64,000 bases of DNA, taken from Asterella californica. Taxonomy: Eukaryota > Streptophyta > Marchantiopsida > Marchantiales > Aytoniaceae. Every line of letters starts with the position of its first letter. The first letter of the stretch is position 1. The notes under the pieces were generated by a model that searched no databases, was not told the origin of the DNA, and saw only the letters and a program-made list of their open reading frames with translations. Both the position numbers and the translations under genes were made by a program. Below are positions 45,645 to 58,353 of the stretch, piece by piece. The stretch lies in NCBI GenBank assembly GCA_036924285.1, contig JAYKYS010000008.1, positions 26,149,001-26,213,000 of the forward strand, read 5' to 3'.

Positions 45645-47262
45645 TTAGTAACTCCATTGACAAATCCAAATATAGTAAGTTCGAACATGCTATCTTAAGA
45701 GTGGCAGTTTTTCCATGTAATATTAGTTAGGACACCATGTGGCAGCATAGGTAGCATAGGAAAGACAAGGCAGATGACCAATTCGGGCAGGGGAACCGCT
45801 TGCATGTGAGGTGACAACCTCCTGTCAGCGCCTCTCTCTCCCTGGTGGTCGTCTCTCCTGGTTCTCACGGCGGCAACATAAGTAGGATAGCAGAGTAGGA
45901 GATAGAGGCTGCCAGTTCTGTAGAATTCTGTAGCAACTGAACATACACACCGATTCTACGGACAGGCAGGGGAGACACATTAGAGCAGAGGCAGGATAGG
46001 TAGTTCTTCGCACTACACCCGTTGTTGGAAACATACGAATAGTCTTGGAATACACCGGAGGGGTCTGCATACTCGTACCAGCAGTGGTTCGAAGATGTAG
46101 ATAGAAGTAGTGGACAGTCTAGGAACAGGGAACGGCATCCTCGTGCAGTCCTGTTAGCTAGGCTGGTGTGTCGAGGAGTAGACGCAGGAAGTAGAGGGAG
46201 TGAGCTTCCCAATGCCATTGTGACTTCTTCTCGGGGAATAGATTGTGGATTTGAGTGCAAAAGCTTTGTCCATGTCTTCTGGATGGTGGGTTCATTGAAT
46301 TCGCTCCCAATTTTGCATGGGAAGTGTTCTTCTTGAGTGGCGGTGACTGTCAGCAGTTGTGGAAGTGTAGCTTGACTCGTTTAGTAGAGCACTTGGGATC
46401 TACGTACGAACGGTCTCCTGGGTAAGGGATCCCAGAAGACAGAGCAGTCAGAGCAGCGAAGTGAAGAAGAAAGAAGCCTTCTTCCCACAGCAGAAGACTA
46501 CATCCTCGAGTAGAAGACGGTGCAACAGTACTCACGTTTGTTGTCTTCCTCCCCAAACTATTACAAGCAGGGATGGCTTGTTAGTCAAGATCCGGACTAG
46601 AAGCCTGTCGGAATCTTAATTTACTCTTTTCATCTTGTTTTCTCTTGTTTGGATTTTCTCTTCTTCCCCATCTTCTCTCATCTTCCCCATCTTCTTACCT
46701 TCTTCTAGTAAGCTTCCGAAACTTCTATTGAGCTTCCGTGAAGGTGAATGTCGTTGTAGTGCTGCAGGAAGACCATTTCCGTAGGCAGAAGCCTGGGAAG
46801 GCTACAGGAGGCATACACCCTGTGATTAATCTAACCCGTTGGAACGTGAGTGTGAGAATAAGGTGTAACGACCGTTACTAGTCGACTTCTGTGAAGCAGG
46901 GCAGCCTTCTGGAGGTGTGCGAAGACGGGCTGAACCCCCAGAAGACGAGAATCGCTTCGGGAAGACGGTATAGAGAAGACCGGAAGAAGCTACCTGGAGA
47001 CAGGAAGATCGTCTTCCCGAGCTTCTCTGTGAATAGTTGTGTGATATTTTAGTTGGTAGTTGTTTGTTTAGTTCCAGAGGTTGCGTGTCTGGAAGACGTG
47101 TGGTTTTGTGAGAAGACGGGATTTTTAGGCAAAACCCGTGTGTTTGTGTGTTTGAACAGATCCTAGAACTTAGAGCAGCGATTACTTACGTAAATCCTCT
47201 GTGGGAACGATATCTTGTATACTAAATGGGCAAAAGGAGTAATCCTGCGTCACTACAATCCT
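45645..47262 (+). other. Element X 3' region, possible LTR end
   Basis: Non-coding, GAAGAC-rich to about 47115. The end reads cctctgtgggaacgatatc ... gcgtcactaca, which resembles 3' ends of plant LTRs (CTGTGGGA..CGA ... ACTACA), so element X may be an LTR retroelement or a non-autonomous derivative. I could not find a matching 5' copy. Confidence 0.4.
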
Positions 47263-48899
47263 GCTTCATGTCTAATGAGAGAATATGTCCAGGAACCTCT
47301 TAGGTCAAATGTGTCCATTCAGAGTCAACAAACTCGAATAACATACTAGCAACGTTAGCTTCATATGCATGTATATTGCGCTTTATCAATCGTAATCTTG
47401 TGTCAACAGCCGCCTGTGCATGACAGAAACATAATTACACATAGCTTCTAAAAAAGATAGATTCCAAAGCTCATATTTGACCTAGATCCTTATATGTTAG
47501 GAAGAAGGTCGGTTTCAACCCACGCTCCAACCGCTTGAAACCATCGGATTAGCACTGAGATGCGAATGCGTTCTCTTTCTTCTTGAGAGCTGTCATTCTT
47601 ATCTTTCTCATTGTATTTTCTGCTGTAGAACATGTATGTTAAAGACAACACAAAACCTCCCATATTCGCATTCAACACGAAGAGCTCGAACCGCACAACA
47701 TTAGTTTTGAACATGTTGTCTATTATAACCTTTGTTACCTTAGTAGCATTTGCAAAAATGGAGTAATGAAAACAAAAACACTATAATTTTTGTCATTCTC
47801 AAAAAAATTTAGAGAGAACTCGGTCTTACTATATTTCTCGCTCCCGATCAACTCATGGGCTGATGCGTACTGATCTGAGACGTTTCAAGATATGTGCTTG
47901 CTAGAATCTTGACAATATGATAATTTATCTTACTACAAGTGACAAAAGCAAGATCTGAAGGTTCTCCATAAACAATGCTCTACACAACTCTATCTTTCTG
48001 TTTGAAGAATTCACTACTTGATTCAAATATTGGATGGTAGCAGCAAATATAGCACAATCACGAAAAGAAGGACGGTCATGCGCACATAGATGTTGACAGA
48101 CAAGCACGCATGTCTTATGCAGGAGATCTGTGTCGACTTTTACACTATCTTTACATGAAAAACGTTCGAGCGGTTTTCGCTTACTTGGTTGTCTCGAATG
48201 AGAGCTATCACCATCCACTGGTCTTCTCCAAGCCAGACGATCATCTCACAAAATATAGCAAAGCGAGGCTGAACAACGATCACCCGATGTAGAAGCTCGG
48301 ACATACTGGACTCTCTAGTAATAGTCGAACACGCATTCGAGATCGAGTTTCAAAATATCTCTTACAAAGAGATCACATGTCTCTTCAATTATGTCCTCAA
48401 CACTCATCATGACGTTAACTTTTGCTTGCGCAAAGACTTTATCATCGAGCTGGACTCGAATCCGAGTGCGGACCGGTGTCGACATCGTCATCTTCATCAT
48501 CAAACACCTCACTTAACACATCTATAATATTATATACATCACAATCAACACTCTCCATTATCTCCTCTACGTCCTCTACATTGTCGTCTATTGCATTCAA
48601 CACGTCTCTATCCCCACATCGATTGCAATGCTTAACACGTCCTTACCACCACACGCATGAACACGTGTACTGGTAGAGTTTTGTTACACCTCGACAGATT
48701 TTCAATTCAATGTTTTGATCTGTCATGACGTCGAAAGATAATTCAAGTTTGTTCAAGGTGTCCAAACCCTAAAACATCACTGATGCACCCTCGTCAATTT
48801 CTAAACTCGATCGCACAAAAAACACAAATAAGCTAGATATATACGTATTTTTCATTCATCGAAAGGTCTTCATTCTCCACTCGCAAAGCAACCACATTG
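47263..48899. other. No gene seen
   Basis: Intergenic, with small open stretches on both strands (for example 47925-48218 minus) that show no recognisable motif, no shared start and no neighbour logic. Confidence 0.5.
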
Positions 48900-49560
48900 A
48901 GCACGGCCGATTCATAGCGGGCGAGAGCGAGCAATCGCGTCTCAAACAATCGCGTCATCGCAAGTTGCACATCACAGACGAGAGCACTGAGAATAGAAAA
49001 GAGCATCGAAATGAGGTGCACACAAAACACCGAGAACAAACGGGAGCATGAAGACGAGCAGTAGATCACCGAGAGCAGACAAGAGCACCGAGAGTAGACT
49101 TGAGCACAGAGACGAGCATCAGACGAGTACCGAGCACCGAGAGCAAACATACCACGAGCAGACCCGTAGAGTCGTAGACGAGCACCAGTAGAGACGAGCA
49201 CCACCGAGAGCACCGAGAACGAGCATACCACGAGCAAATCCACAGACCCGCAGACGAGCACCGACAGAGACGAACAGCAGACGAGCACCTCCAATCTATC
49301 GAGCAGCAGATGAGCACCGAGAACAAAGACGAGCAACGAGAGCAGCAGAAGAGAACACCGTGCAGCGAGAGAGAGCATAAGTCGCAGACGGGTACGAAAA
49401 CAAAAGACGTAAAGACGAACCGAAAGTGCAACAGCAGACGAGAGCACCTCTCATCTATCGAGCAGTAGACAAGAGCACCGAGAGGAGAGAAGAGATGATG
49501 AGAGCACCGAGCACCAAAGAATGCGAGCTTATGTCAAAGACGAGAGAAGAGCACCGTGAT
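48900..49560. repeat. Degenerate GAGCACCGAGAGCAGAC minisatellite
   Basis: Many imperfect copies of agacgagcaccgagagc-type units, strongly purine-rich on the plus strand. The apparent 204-codon minus-strand reading frame across it is a by-product of the repeat (Leu/Ser/Val/Cys low-complexity). Confidence 0.85.
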
Positions 49561-50699
49561 AAGTGATTATTACGACCTAAATCTTAATCACGACCACGAT
49601 CAGCCCACACGAACTGTACTTACTGGTCATTGAGTCCGCACGTGATAATGTCATATTAGTGCGATAGAATGTGACATCATTGTCCATTTACTGTCCATTT
49701 ATTGAAACCTTAAAGTGGTGACACAGATTAACAAATTAATGCACCATTCATTAAAGACCAAGCGAGTGACGGAGACTTGTTGTCTGTAAAGTGTAAGGAG
49801 AGTTACCTGTTTTTTCCTAAACACAGAAGGAAGGGCTTCTTTTTTCTAAGGCAAGGATCCTAAGCATGCGACCACATGCTGCAGCGTCAAAATGAATTTC
49901 ACGATGATTGAATCCGAGATCTGTCCTTCCTACACTTGAGCTATCACCACCATGCCACCACGAGATGATGCTTTATTACTCTCCTTCACATTAATAAACA
50001 ACTCGGCTCGACCTCCAAACCTTCTGTCCGAATTTCTCTCTTGCCTACTCGGATTCGCGCATGCTGCAGCTCGCGGGCAGTCCTTCCTAACGCGCTTGAT
50101 AATTAATTAAGAATGCATTAGTTTGCTAATTTGTACACTCACTGTAGAGTTCCAACTAGGTACTAGAGGATCTAGAAAAGCTAGAGCAATGACTGACACG
50201 GAAGTCTCTTTATTAGGATTCTCGAGTTGTCATTATGTTCGTCACCTCCCTTCTCATTGGGGATGCTTATTCACCTCTTGTACAGTTCGATTTTATTGGA
50301 TCTATATATGAAATAAAAACTAAAAAAACCTTATAACGATGATGGTTATAGAGATAGATATAAATATTTGTCTAATATTTGTCTAATAATAATTTGTCTT
50401 AATACTAGAATCTAGTCATACTACGCCTGACATGCTTCAAGCATGAATGCTTGGTGTATTGGAAATGCGATGGCAAACATAGGAGCAGAATCAGAAATGA
50501 GGAAGTTTGCAATCGAGCAATCAGTTTGTCTAGGAATCCGATGGCATCATCGATTGCAAGCGGAGAAGGTGATGAAAGATTGAAAGATTGATGATAATCA
50601 AGGACGTGAGCTTCTGTATCGACACGACAATTCAATCGAGCCGAAGAAACTCTTTTCAAGAAAAATTTCACTAAAAACCAAAAGGACTATTCGCGCACC
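49561..50699. other. No gene seen
   Basis: AT-rich intergenic DNA. Reading frames at 50123-50311 plus and 50405-50671 minus are unrecognised and short. Confidence 0.5.
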
Positions 50700-52330
50700 G
50701 TTTCTTCTAACGTCCTTTCACATGGATGAACCGACGGATGAAAATTTCTCCACTTTTTCTGTTTCTGCAAAATCATCAAAACTGACAGTAAGCTATGCGT
50801 AAACGCATAACAATTATGGGTGCATCAGGGATAAATGATAAAATTGAAGAATGTGTATTAAAAAAATGCTAATCAATTCAAGAACTGAGGTAAACCTAAT
50901 GAACAAAGATGTTAATTCTTTGAGATTCACAAAATCCGAATAGATCACAAAGATCGTATTGATGGTAAACTAGACGAAAAAGATTTCTTCAAATCAACTA
51001 AGAGAAGTACTAACTGTTATTGAAGGTGGACAAATTTTACTAAATTACATGATCTTAAGACCGACTATAAAGATGAAGTACGATCTTTATTGGACTTAAT
51101 GGATGTACGAGAACCAAATGAATATGGACATGAAAAAAATCTTTTGACATTTCTCCATCTTGCACCTTGAAGGGACATGAAGTCGAGAATTATTTTGTCG
51201 TGGAGGAAGGTGTCAAAGTTACAGAAAGAAGTCAAGCTCTAATTGTCTTAGCGAAATTCAAGGATGGATGAACAAGCGTCATATTATATTAAGATGTGTT
51301 AATTAATGTCCATGAAAATTATTTCTTGGCATATCACTTCTATCTCAGCGGAAGAACAACATATTTTTAATCTCTTTTCATGAGCAAATATTAAATATGA
51401 CTAGAGTGGAAGATCTCTGGTGTCTTGTGTAAGTTACAAAAAATGCCATCAGGATTTAGTCAATAAGGACAATTCATCAGAGTATATCAATTGAAGAGAG
51501 TTTGCAATGAGACATGAGAAAACATGAAAAAATTTAAAACTTCTTAAAGAGACTTAGAACAAAGAGAGAGATAAGAGAATAGATTGAAGACAACGAACAA
51601 TATGGATAGATTTATAGTGAACCTCAATAAGATCATATGAGAGGAGGAGTTAATAATGCGAGTACTTGATTTAAGAAAAGAAGTTCTCTAGAAAAGTGTG
51701 TGACAAGAAAAAAGAAAGAGAGATCAATGAAGAATGATATACTTGTCTAATTAAACTGAAGTTAGAGACGTGAAAGTATCCAAAGAAGTTGAGAGATCGC
51801 AAAAAAACTTGAGTTTTTAATATTTGCAAGTAGCCATCACTAATGATCTACATAGACACTAAAAATATAGTCTTGAAATACACATATATAGTTCTTATTG
51901 ATAGTATAGTCTAATCATGTTATGAATGTTTCGTATGTTAGATCGACGGAGCATAGCAGCAGGTACGAATGTTCTATTCAAGAATGCTGTAGAATGTAGC
52001 AATCTTGGACGATATGCGAGGAGGACGCGATCTTCGTGCGTAGAAAGGCAGGCCCGAATGCAGCAAAGAGAAAGCTAATCTTGGACGATATGCGAGGAGG
52101 ACGCGATCTTCGTGCGTAAAAAGGCAGGCCCGAATGCAGCAAAGAGGAAGTCAATCTTGGACGATATGCGAGGAGAGACGTGAAACGATTTCATTTAACT
52201 ACCTGAACCGCCACTATTATGTACCATCACGATGGATTCAATCTGACGGAGGAAAAAAACTCCTGTATTTTAAGATTTCGAAAATCATAAAATCGGTAGT
52301 AAACTATGCGAAAACGCATAGCAAAAATAG
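50700..52330. repeat. Decayed AT-rich element with related ends
   Basis: About 110 bp at 50725-50812 and 52221-52318 are diverged direct repeats, each ending in a hairpin word (ctatgcgtaaacgcataa; ctatgcgaaaacgcatag). The 1.4 kb between them has only broken frames. Element class not identified. Confidence 0.45.
52001..52175. repeat. 76-bp tandem duplication, 2.3 copies
   Basis: Units start aatcttggacgatatgcgag at 52001, 52077 and 52153; the first two differ at a few bases and the third is truncated. Confidence 0.95.
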
Positions 52331-52539
52331 CCTTTATATATAATCGAGACTACAGAAGTCATGTTTAATTAAGTTAAATTATAACATTTTTGGTTCTATT
52401 GTACACGGTCATTTTGCATCGATCTGGAATTTCACATTCTGACATGAAACTACATAAGGGATAAAACGACTCGGAACAGAATAAAATAACAGAGTCCCTC
52501 GGTCATATGAAAAACACCAATCAAACTTCTTCTGATGTG

Positions 52540-52575
52540 TAAATAAAATAAAATAAAATAATTATAAAATAAAGA
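52540..52575. repeat. AAAAT-type microsatellite
   Basis: Four to five units of aaaat/aaata followed by a related AT-rich run. Confidence 0.85.
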
Positions 52576-53011
52576 TATTATTTACTTAGATTAGAGTTTA
52601 TTGCTGTAATGCAACAGCTCTGCTTAATAAAAATGTGCGGCAAGCGAAGTATTTTTCAATCACCTTCAAGAAAACCAATAAGGACATGCAATTCAAAATC
52701 TTCCCCGCCTTCAAGCTTGTTCTCCAGCCTGGGCGCGGAAGGAAGTTGAGATGTTTATATAATTAGCTATTTATTTAAGTATATGACCGGTAATAAGTCT
52801 TAAAGACTCATCTGCTCCCAAATCTAACCGACCAGTAGAATGGAAGAAAAGAGCATTCCAGGCCGAGAAATGAAACATATGAAAGCAGATGAGCACGATT
52901 ACTAATTTAGATTAAGTTACCGAACAATCTTGTCTTAGCTGGCATTTCTGTGTGGATGCAAGCGAATGAACTAGAAGGGAGTATCTACTAGATTCCTACG
53001 AACAGTAAGTA
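52576..53011. other. No gene seen
   Basis: Intergenic; no ORF or repeat recognised. Confidence 0.5.
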
Positions 53012-53018
53012 ATTGACT

Positions 53019-53380
53019 CAGAGCACCTGCATATTCACCTCCTCCATCTTTCGATGGAGGAGGCAAATATACAGGTGGTTAATTTAGTACCTAACCCTTC
53101 CGGCAGGAAGGGTTAGGTATTAAATTAAACATCACTGTATTTTAATGAATTAACGACTATGGGGTCCCGGTCATATACCTTGTGAAGCGCAACAGTCAAC
53201 TCCAGACTTATGGGTTATCTTCTACCTTCCCCGGGTTTCCAGGCATAGGTAACATATAACACTTATAAAATATTTTAATCTTTTATATTTACTTAGTATA
53301 TGTTTTTTATATAACACCTATGTATATTCCCGATAACATGAAGCGAGCAAAAGTTCCCCCGGAGTTCATCCAGCATGCAT
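53019..53380. mobile_element. 360-bp non-autonomous element, copy 1
   Basis: Core 53021-53380 is almost identical to 61103-61462. Flanks share attgact (53012-53018 and 53381-53387), a target duplication. It contains two hairpins: cacctgc...cctcctccatc / gatggaggagg...caggtg with loop tttc, and tacctaacccttcc / ggaagggttaggta. No coding capacity and no long terminal inverted repeat; could be a MITE or a SINE-like element. Confidence 0.85.
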
Positions 53381-53387
53381 ATTGACT

Positions 53388-55565
53388 ACGAACCGTAAGA
53401 CCATTCGGATGTAAATCCAGAAAACAGGGACGAAAAATAACATCACCTCTGCGAAAGAAAGTGGAGTTTGGATTGAACGGATCCAACAACGATAGAAATA
53501 GTGAACTGGAAACGTCCAGAGTGAATAGGTGCAAGCAGCAGGTGTAAACACCGACGAATGAAAGCGGGGAGTAGGCCAGCAGCACGACCGGCGGTTGGTC
53601 GCGGCAAATAGGAATCCATCCGCGTTCACGACCGGCGAGGGACAAGGCCGCGCGTGCGACGGGTGTTAGTCTCGTGTGTGCCAAGAGAAGGGAGGCGACG
53701 ACGGACCAGACAGACGTGTCCTTACTTTCGGTGTAAGTAAGATGACTCAGATCCAGAGCTATGGAGAGAGGTCTGCTGGTGGCTACAGAGCAGAACCGAG
53801 AAGCGAGCAACCCACGCAGTAGTGGTAGCCAGCAGACGAGCCGGAGATCATATGGCAATGACCGTGAAGGAAGGAAGGAATGAGGAGAGTATGTAGGGGA
53901 TGAGGTGAGGTGACATGAGATGGGAACGGAGCAACGACTGCTACTCATGATCTTAAAACCCTAAATACGAAACTTGGATTCGAGGAGTTGACCACCGACT
54001 TCCGAAGTTCCGAGACACAAGACACGCTAATGTGAAGTACTTTTGTGGTATGTATCCCTGGACTCCATCCAGGATGGAATTCAATGGATTGAGATGGAAC
54101 TTATCGATGGAAAGGAGGCGTCTGTTCCAATCTAGCGTCTCCAAGAAGGCACATTCGTGCACTCCCGCGCTTCCCCCTAGTTATTACTAATTGTTGCCAA
54201 GGTCATTGTGATCTTTCATCTCCTCTGAGGCGCTTGCTTCTCGCTTGTCGTTCTCCTCCCGTTTCTCTCGGTGTTTCGCGCTCACTAGTAGACCTAGTTT
54301 GTCCGGGCACGCTTTTAGTCGGGAATTGCAACTCGAGCGGTAGTCTCGGTGTTCATACATTTCTTCAGGTTCGCGCGCCTGGAAGGCTCCACCAGCCGAA
54401 AATATGCGGCCTCATCAGGTGTCGCCGTAAACCATCGGACTCCACAAAGTCCGTGGGAAGGGACACTTGACGTGACCCCTCTGTCGTGCTCGTCTTCGGA
54501 CGTTGGAGAACCGTGTGTTTGGAACCCTTTACGCTGTTACCAGGGAAGTCACGCAGGGCTGTTGAATTCCCCAGGTTGACCTATCGATCTCAGTATCATC
54601 CCTGCATGGTACGCACCGCCGAGTCCATGTCCATTTTCTGGCCCTGACAAACTTCAGATGCTACGCATGGTGGTCAAAGGCCTGCGCTGTTGTACGTCTT
54701 ATATGTGTCAACGTCAATCTTCTTTCTTTTGCTAGTGAGACGAGGACTGTTTGTTGTTAAGCGATGCCACGGCACAAATCTTTGTTTTCCTGTCAGGGAC
54801 GTACTTCGTCGAGATTTTCCTTCAACTTCTTTCCCAGGAAATAGTAGTAGGAGCGGGTCTGCATGTGTTAAATTTTTGGAGGGTTTCTAGATCCTTGGCA
54901 CCTTTGGCGAGAATTGGTATGGCAGACGTGGGAGTGTGTGTATGGAAGAGGGACGAGAAATTTCAACTTCGTTATTGGTAGTCCTTGATGGCAGATTGGC
55001 GCATGCCTCAGCGTAACTGAGATTGTTTAGACCCGTTGCTTCTTACTACAATTCGTACAGTGTAATCACATTTCTGTGGAGATGTCAAATGGATCGGCGA
55101 TAACCCGTTGTTGCCACGGATTTAAACGGTAGGATGCAGGAAGTTTGTCTATATTGCGGATGCCGCACATGGAGAATCGAAATTATGCTCCATGTTGAAA
55201 TCTGATGGCTACGTTTCACCTAACCATCACTCTCATGGGGTCGTTCAATCTCCGTGAGATCAGAACTGAGCTGTGGTATTATTTAGCTTGGCTGTCAGCG
55301 GCAGTCTGCTTTATTGATTACGTTTCGCCACTTCTCGTGGGTGGACTCTCCAGGAGGGTTTCAACTTGGCTACTCGTTAAGGCCCTGAATTGCAGTGATA
55401 TGTATTTACCCTCCGCTAACTCGACTACGCGTTCGAGCGACCTCTCCCTTGTCTAGATTTGAAAGGTTCTTCGTTTTCCATCGTCTGTTCAGATCGTTGC
55501 GTGAACACTTGGGGTGGTAGAGAGGGAAGATTGTCAGAGGCGTTACATCCGCGGCGACTGTTGCA
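53388..55565 (+). other. Upstream region of the CUE gene
   Basis: No recognised gene. A telo-box-like aaaaccctaaat lies at 53955-53966. The pyrimidine-rich stretch from about 54215 (tctcctc, cgttctcctcccgtttctctc) resembles a plant transcription start/5' UTR and could be a non-coding first exon, but this cannot be settled from sequence. The 213-codon minus-strand frame at 53307-53948 overlaps the mobile element and looks spurious. Confidence 0.4.
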
Positions 55566-57902
55566 ATGTCTGCGGTGGTTTGTGGGAAGCGGTCCCTTTT
55601 CGACGATCTGCACGGCTCGCCACCAATTGCCAAGAGAATCCGCTGTGGGGGTAATTCTCCCATTCGTTTCCAGTCCGTGGTATCGCCTGTAAGAATTGGC
55701 GCAGCAGGAGCTGCGGAGGCTGGGTCGCCTGGGCGGCCCTCAGTCTCTTATTTAGACGACGTTACACAGCTTCGAGCTCTCTATCCCGAAATGGATGGAC
55801 AGGTACAAACCCTCTCTGTTCATTGTGTAGGATATACATTGTTATGATTCTGACCTCCACGCAGGTTTCACGATGTCTTTTCACGTCAGAATTCTTCCGA
55901 TAGGGGCCTCTAGGTCTTGGGGTACCTCAGATTGAAGGTTCAGACATGAGAGGAAACTTGATAAGAATTTCCCTTGCCTCGGCTCGTGTGAAATGTTCTT
56001 TACTGATAAGAGAACGTGTATTAATTTTTGTGACGTTTCAGCTTGTGGAGAAGGTTTATGAATCTTGCGGGAGAAATTTGGATTCAGCTATCAAGAGCCT
56101 GACGGATCTTAGGTTGAGTTCAATTGAGCATATTAGCCCGTGTGAAAATGGTGGTCATGCTACTTCCTCTGCTGGACCTTCATCATCAGCGAGCTGTGCA
56201 CCTGTTAATGAAGGTGAGTTATCAAACAGGGGAGGTGCTGTTGGAAATTATCGAGAAAACGGATTCGTTTAGTAGTCTCCTCGGTATGCTGGTTTCCTAT
56301 CAATCTCAAGGCGGGCCAGAGGGCGTCCGTCTGAAAGATATGATTTGAGTCTACAGTAGAGTTGTGTAAGAAGTTGTGTGTAACTGGTTAGAATCTGCTG
56401 ACGCAGACATTGCAATAGATTGTATACAATCTAGACCAAATTTTCCTCCAGCAGTTGAGTAAATTCATTACCCGTCGTCCAGGTTATGTGCAAGCGGCTG
56501 CCGCTCGATCGGCAGTAGGTGAATGCAATCCACAACCACAACCGTCAGGAAGTGTCCCCACCGATGGCGTGGAGTGGGTTGAGCTTCTTGTCAGGGAAAT
56601 GATGGGTGCAGTTGATCTGGAAGATGCGAGGTTGCGGGCTACTAGAGCGTTGGAGGCTTTTGAGAAGATAGTGGCCTCACGTACAGGAGTTATCTCAGAG
56701 GTCTTAAAGAAAGTGAGTAACACCAGACTGATATCCAGTGGATGTGGCTGAGTCATGGCTAGGAAGTTATCTTCTAATATTATGTATCAGCTGATTCACA
56801 ACTGACGAGGATGTCCGGCGTGGCTTTCAATTAAGGACCTTAGTTGACATTCATAGGAGATGTGGCAGGAAAACCTTTCACTGAAGGAGCAAATCCAAGG
56901 GTTGTTGAGGGACAACCACATTCTAAAGAGGGCAGTCGCTATTCAGCACGAACGGCAACTGGAACATGAAGAGCGATCTAGGGAGTTGCAAGCAGTAAAG
57001 CAGCTTCTTGCTCAACATCAGGAACAGCTTCGCATGCTCGAGGTATACAATCTCTATATCTTCACTTATCTGGCCTTTTTAACTATGTTTCTCCTTAGTC
57101 TTATCTTAACCACCCGCGAAGGCAAAAATGTTGCTGTTTAATTGTTTAAATGTTCTGTTCAGTTCAGTTCAGTTCAGTCTGCCTGTAGCTTTGCACCTTG
57201 AAATTATCCGCTTGTGCCTCCAAGTGGGTAAGATGAGATCCAGAGCGATATACTTGGAAAGAGCAGCAGTTCTCACTCCTGTACCAGATTGTCCAAGCAT
57301 GCTTGTGTTCGCCGCCGACATTTCTGTGTCAATTGTCAGTTGACTGTTGGTTCACCTTCCGATGTTGTACACTTTCATCATTCTTAACGATCTGCAGTTG
57401 CATACCTCGGATTGGGAGTGTGCACAGCTGTGAAGAAAGATGTCAGGTCAAATTTAGTCAAATTGCTCGATCGGATACACCCTTACAAGTGCTTGTACTA
57501 CGTCCTAAATCAGGGTGTCAGGTTATATTTTAGGACATAATGTGGATGTTGAGATAGCATTGGCTTCAGGTCATGCTCTTCTCGTCTGTCCACATCATTC
57601 GTGGATTCGGCGTTTCTGGGCGTTTTGAACGTTTCGTTTTGTCCTCCTCGTGTTTGTGCTTGACGCTCTTTCAGATAATGGGATCGAGAGTTCTGGATTA
57701 TTCATTTACGTTGCCTCCCTCAAAAGCCGCGCTTTATTTCTGCGTTTCGTAAAAACATTAACCGAGGAGGGAGTCTAAGCTGGATCGTTCGGTGCGTTTA
57801 TCCGTTTTTGTGCAGCTTAACAACTACGCGCTTACTTTGCACTTACGCAAAGCTCAAGAAGGAAGCTCCATCCCGGGGCGATTTCATCCCGATTTATTCT
57901 AG
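55566..57902 (+). CDS. CUE-domain coiled-coil protein, five exons
   Basis: Predicted 303-residue protein from exons 55566-55802, 56042-56213, 56483-56712, 56857-57042 and 57816-57902; every intron is GT...AG and phases agree. The start MSAVVCGKRSLFDDL is typical of the plant family. A CUE domain (residues about 60-102: LRALYPEMDG ... LDSAIKSLTDLRL), which binds ubiquitin, is split by intron 1; it has LYP where many CUE domains have MFP. Residues about 165-275 are helical/coiled coil (VEWVELLVREMM, ENLSLKEQIQGLLRDNHILK). The C-terminus LNNYALTLHLRKAQ ... GRFHPDLF is strongly conserved in plants. Likely a ubiquitin-linked adaptor; cellular role not known to me. Confidence 0.92.
57155..57178. 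repeat. GTTCA microsatellite in intron 4
   Basis: Four to five units of gttca within the 773-bp last intron, far longer than the other three introns (239, 269 and 144 bp). Confidence 0.9.
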
Positions 57903-58255
57903 TTTATGGCAGGAGCAACTCCTTGTTACCTTCAAAAGGGAAGGATCGACTTGGGAACCGCAGGCTTATGTATTGCTCTAATTCACGAGAACTTCCTGGT
58001 CCGGGAAGTCAGACAAAGACCGTTTTGGTTCTTTGAAAGTCTGCAGAGTGCTGGATATTTGAAGTTTGTTGTCTGCAGGGATGTAGGAAATCATCCTATA
58101 GTTACAGGACGACTCCTCACTTTTAAGTTAGGCAAGGCGGTCACCACGGACAGCCTGTTCTGGCATGATTTTTGTGACGTGTACATGTAGTTCATTATAA
58201 GTTAGGGAGAATAGAATGTAAATGTCCTCCTTTTATAAAACTTTCACATTCTATT
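57903..58255 (+). other. Probable 3' UTR with terminal hairpin
   Basis: Follows the stop codon. An inverted repeat aatagaatgt (58210-58219) / acattctatt (58246-58255) with ttataaa between may lie at the transcript end. A 94-codon frame here (57906-58190) has no recognisable motif and is probably chance. Confidence 0.4.
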
Positions 58256-58353
58256 TTGCTCTCAATGAGCACTCTTTACCTGTTATCTCGACTAATGCAC
58301 ATCCTTGTTTTTCTTTCTAAATATTATAAGTGGCATAGAATCTCTCACCATTG

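Noticed and set aside
48833..49447. 204-codon minus-strand reading frame
   Set aside because: It is the low-complexity translation of a minisatellite.
50700..52330. Helitron
   Set aside because: Terminal hairpins are present, but there is no CTRR end or TC start at the expected places.
53307..53948. 213-codon minus-strand reading frame
   Set aside because: It runs into the 360-bp mobile element, is Ser/Leu/Arg-rich, has no motif, and no splice or neighbour support.
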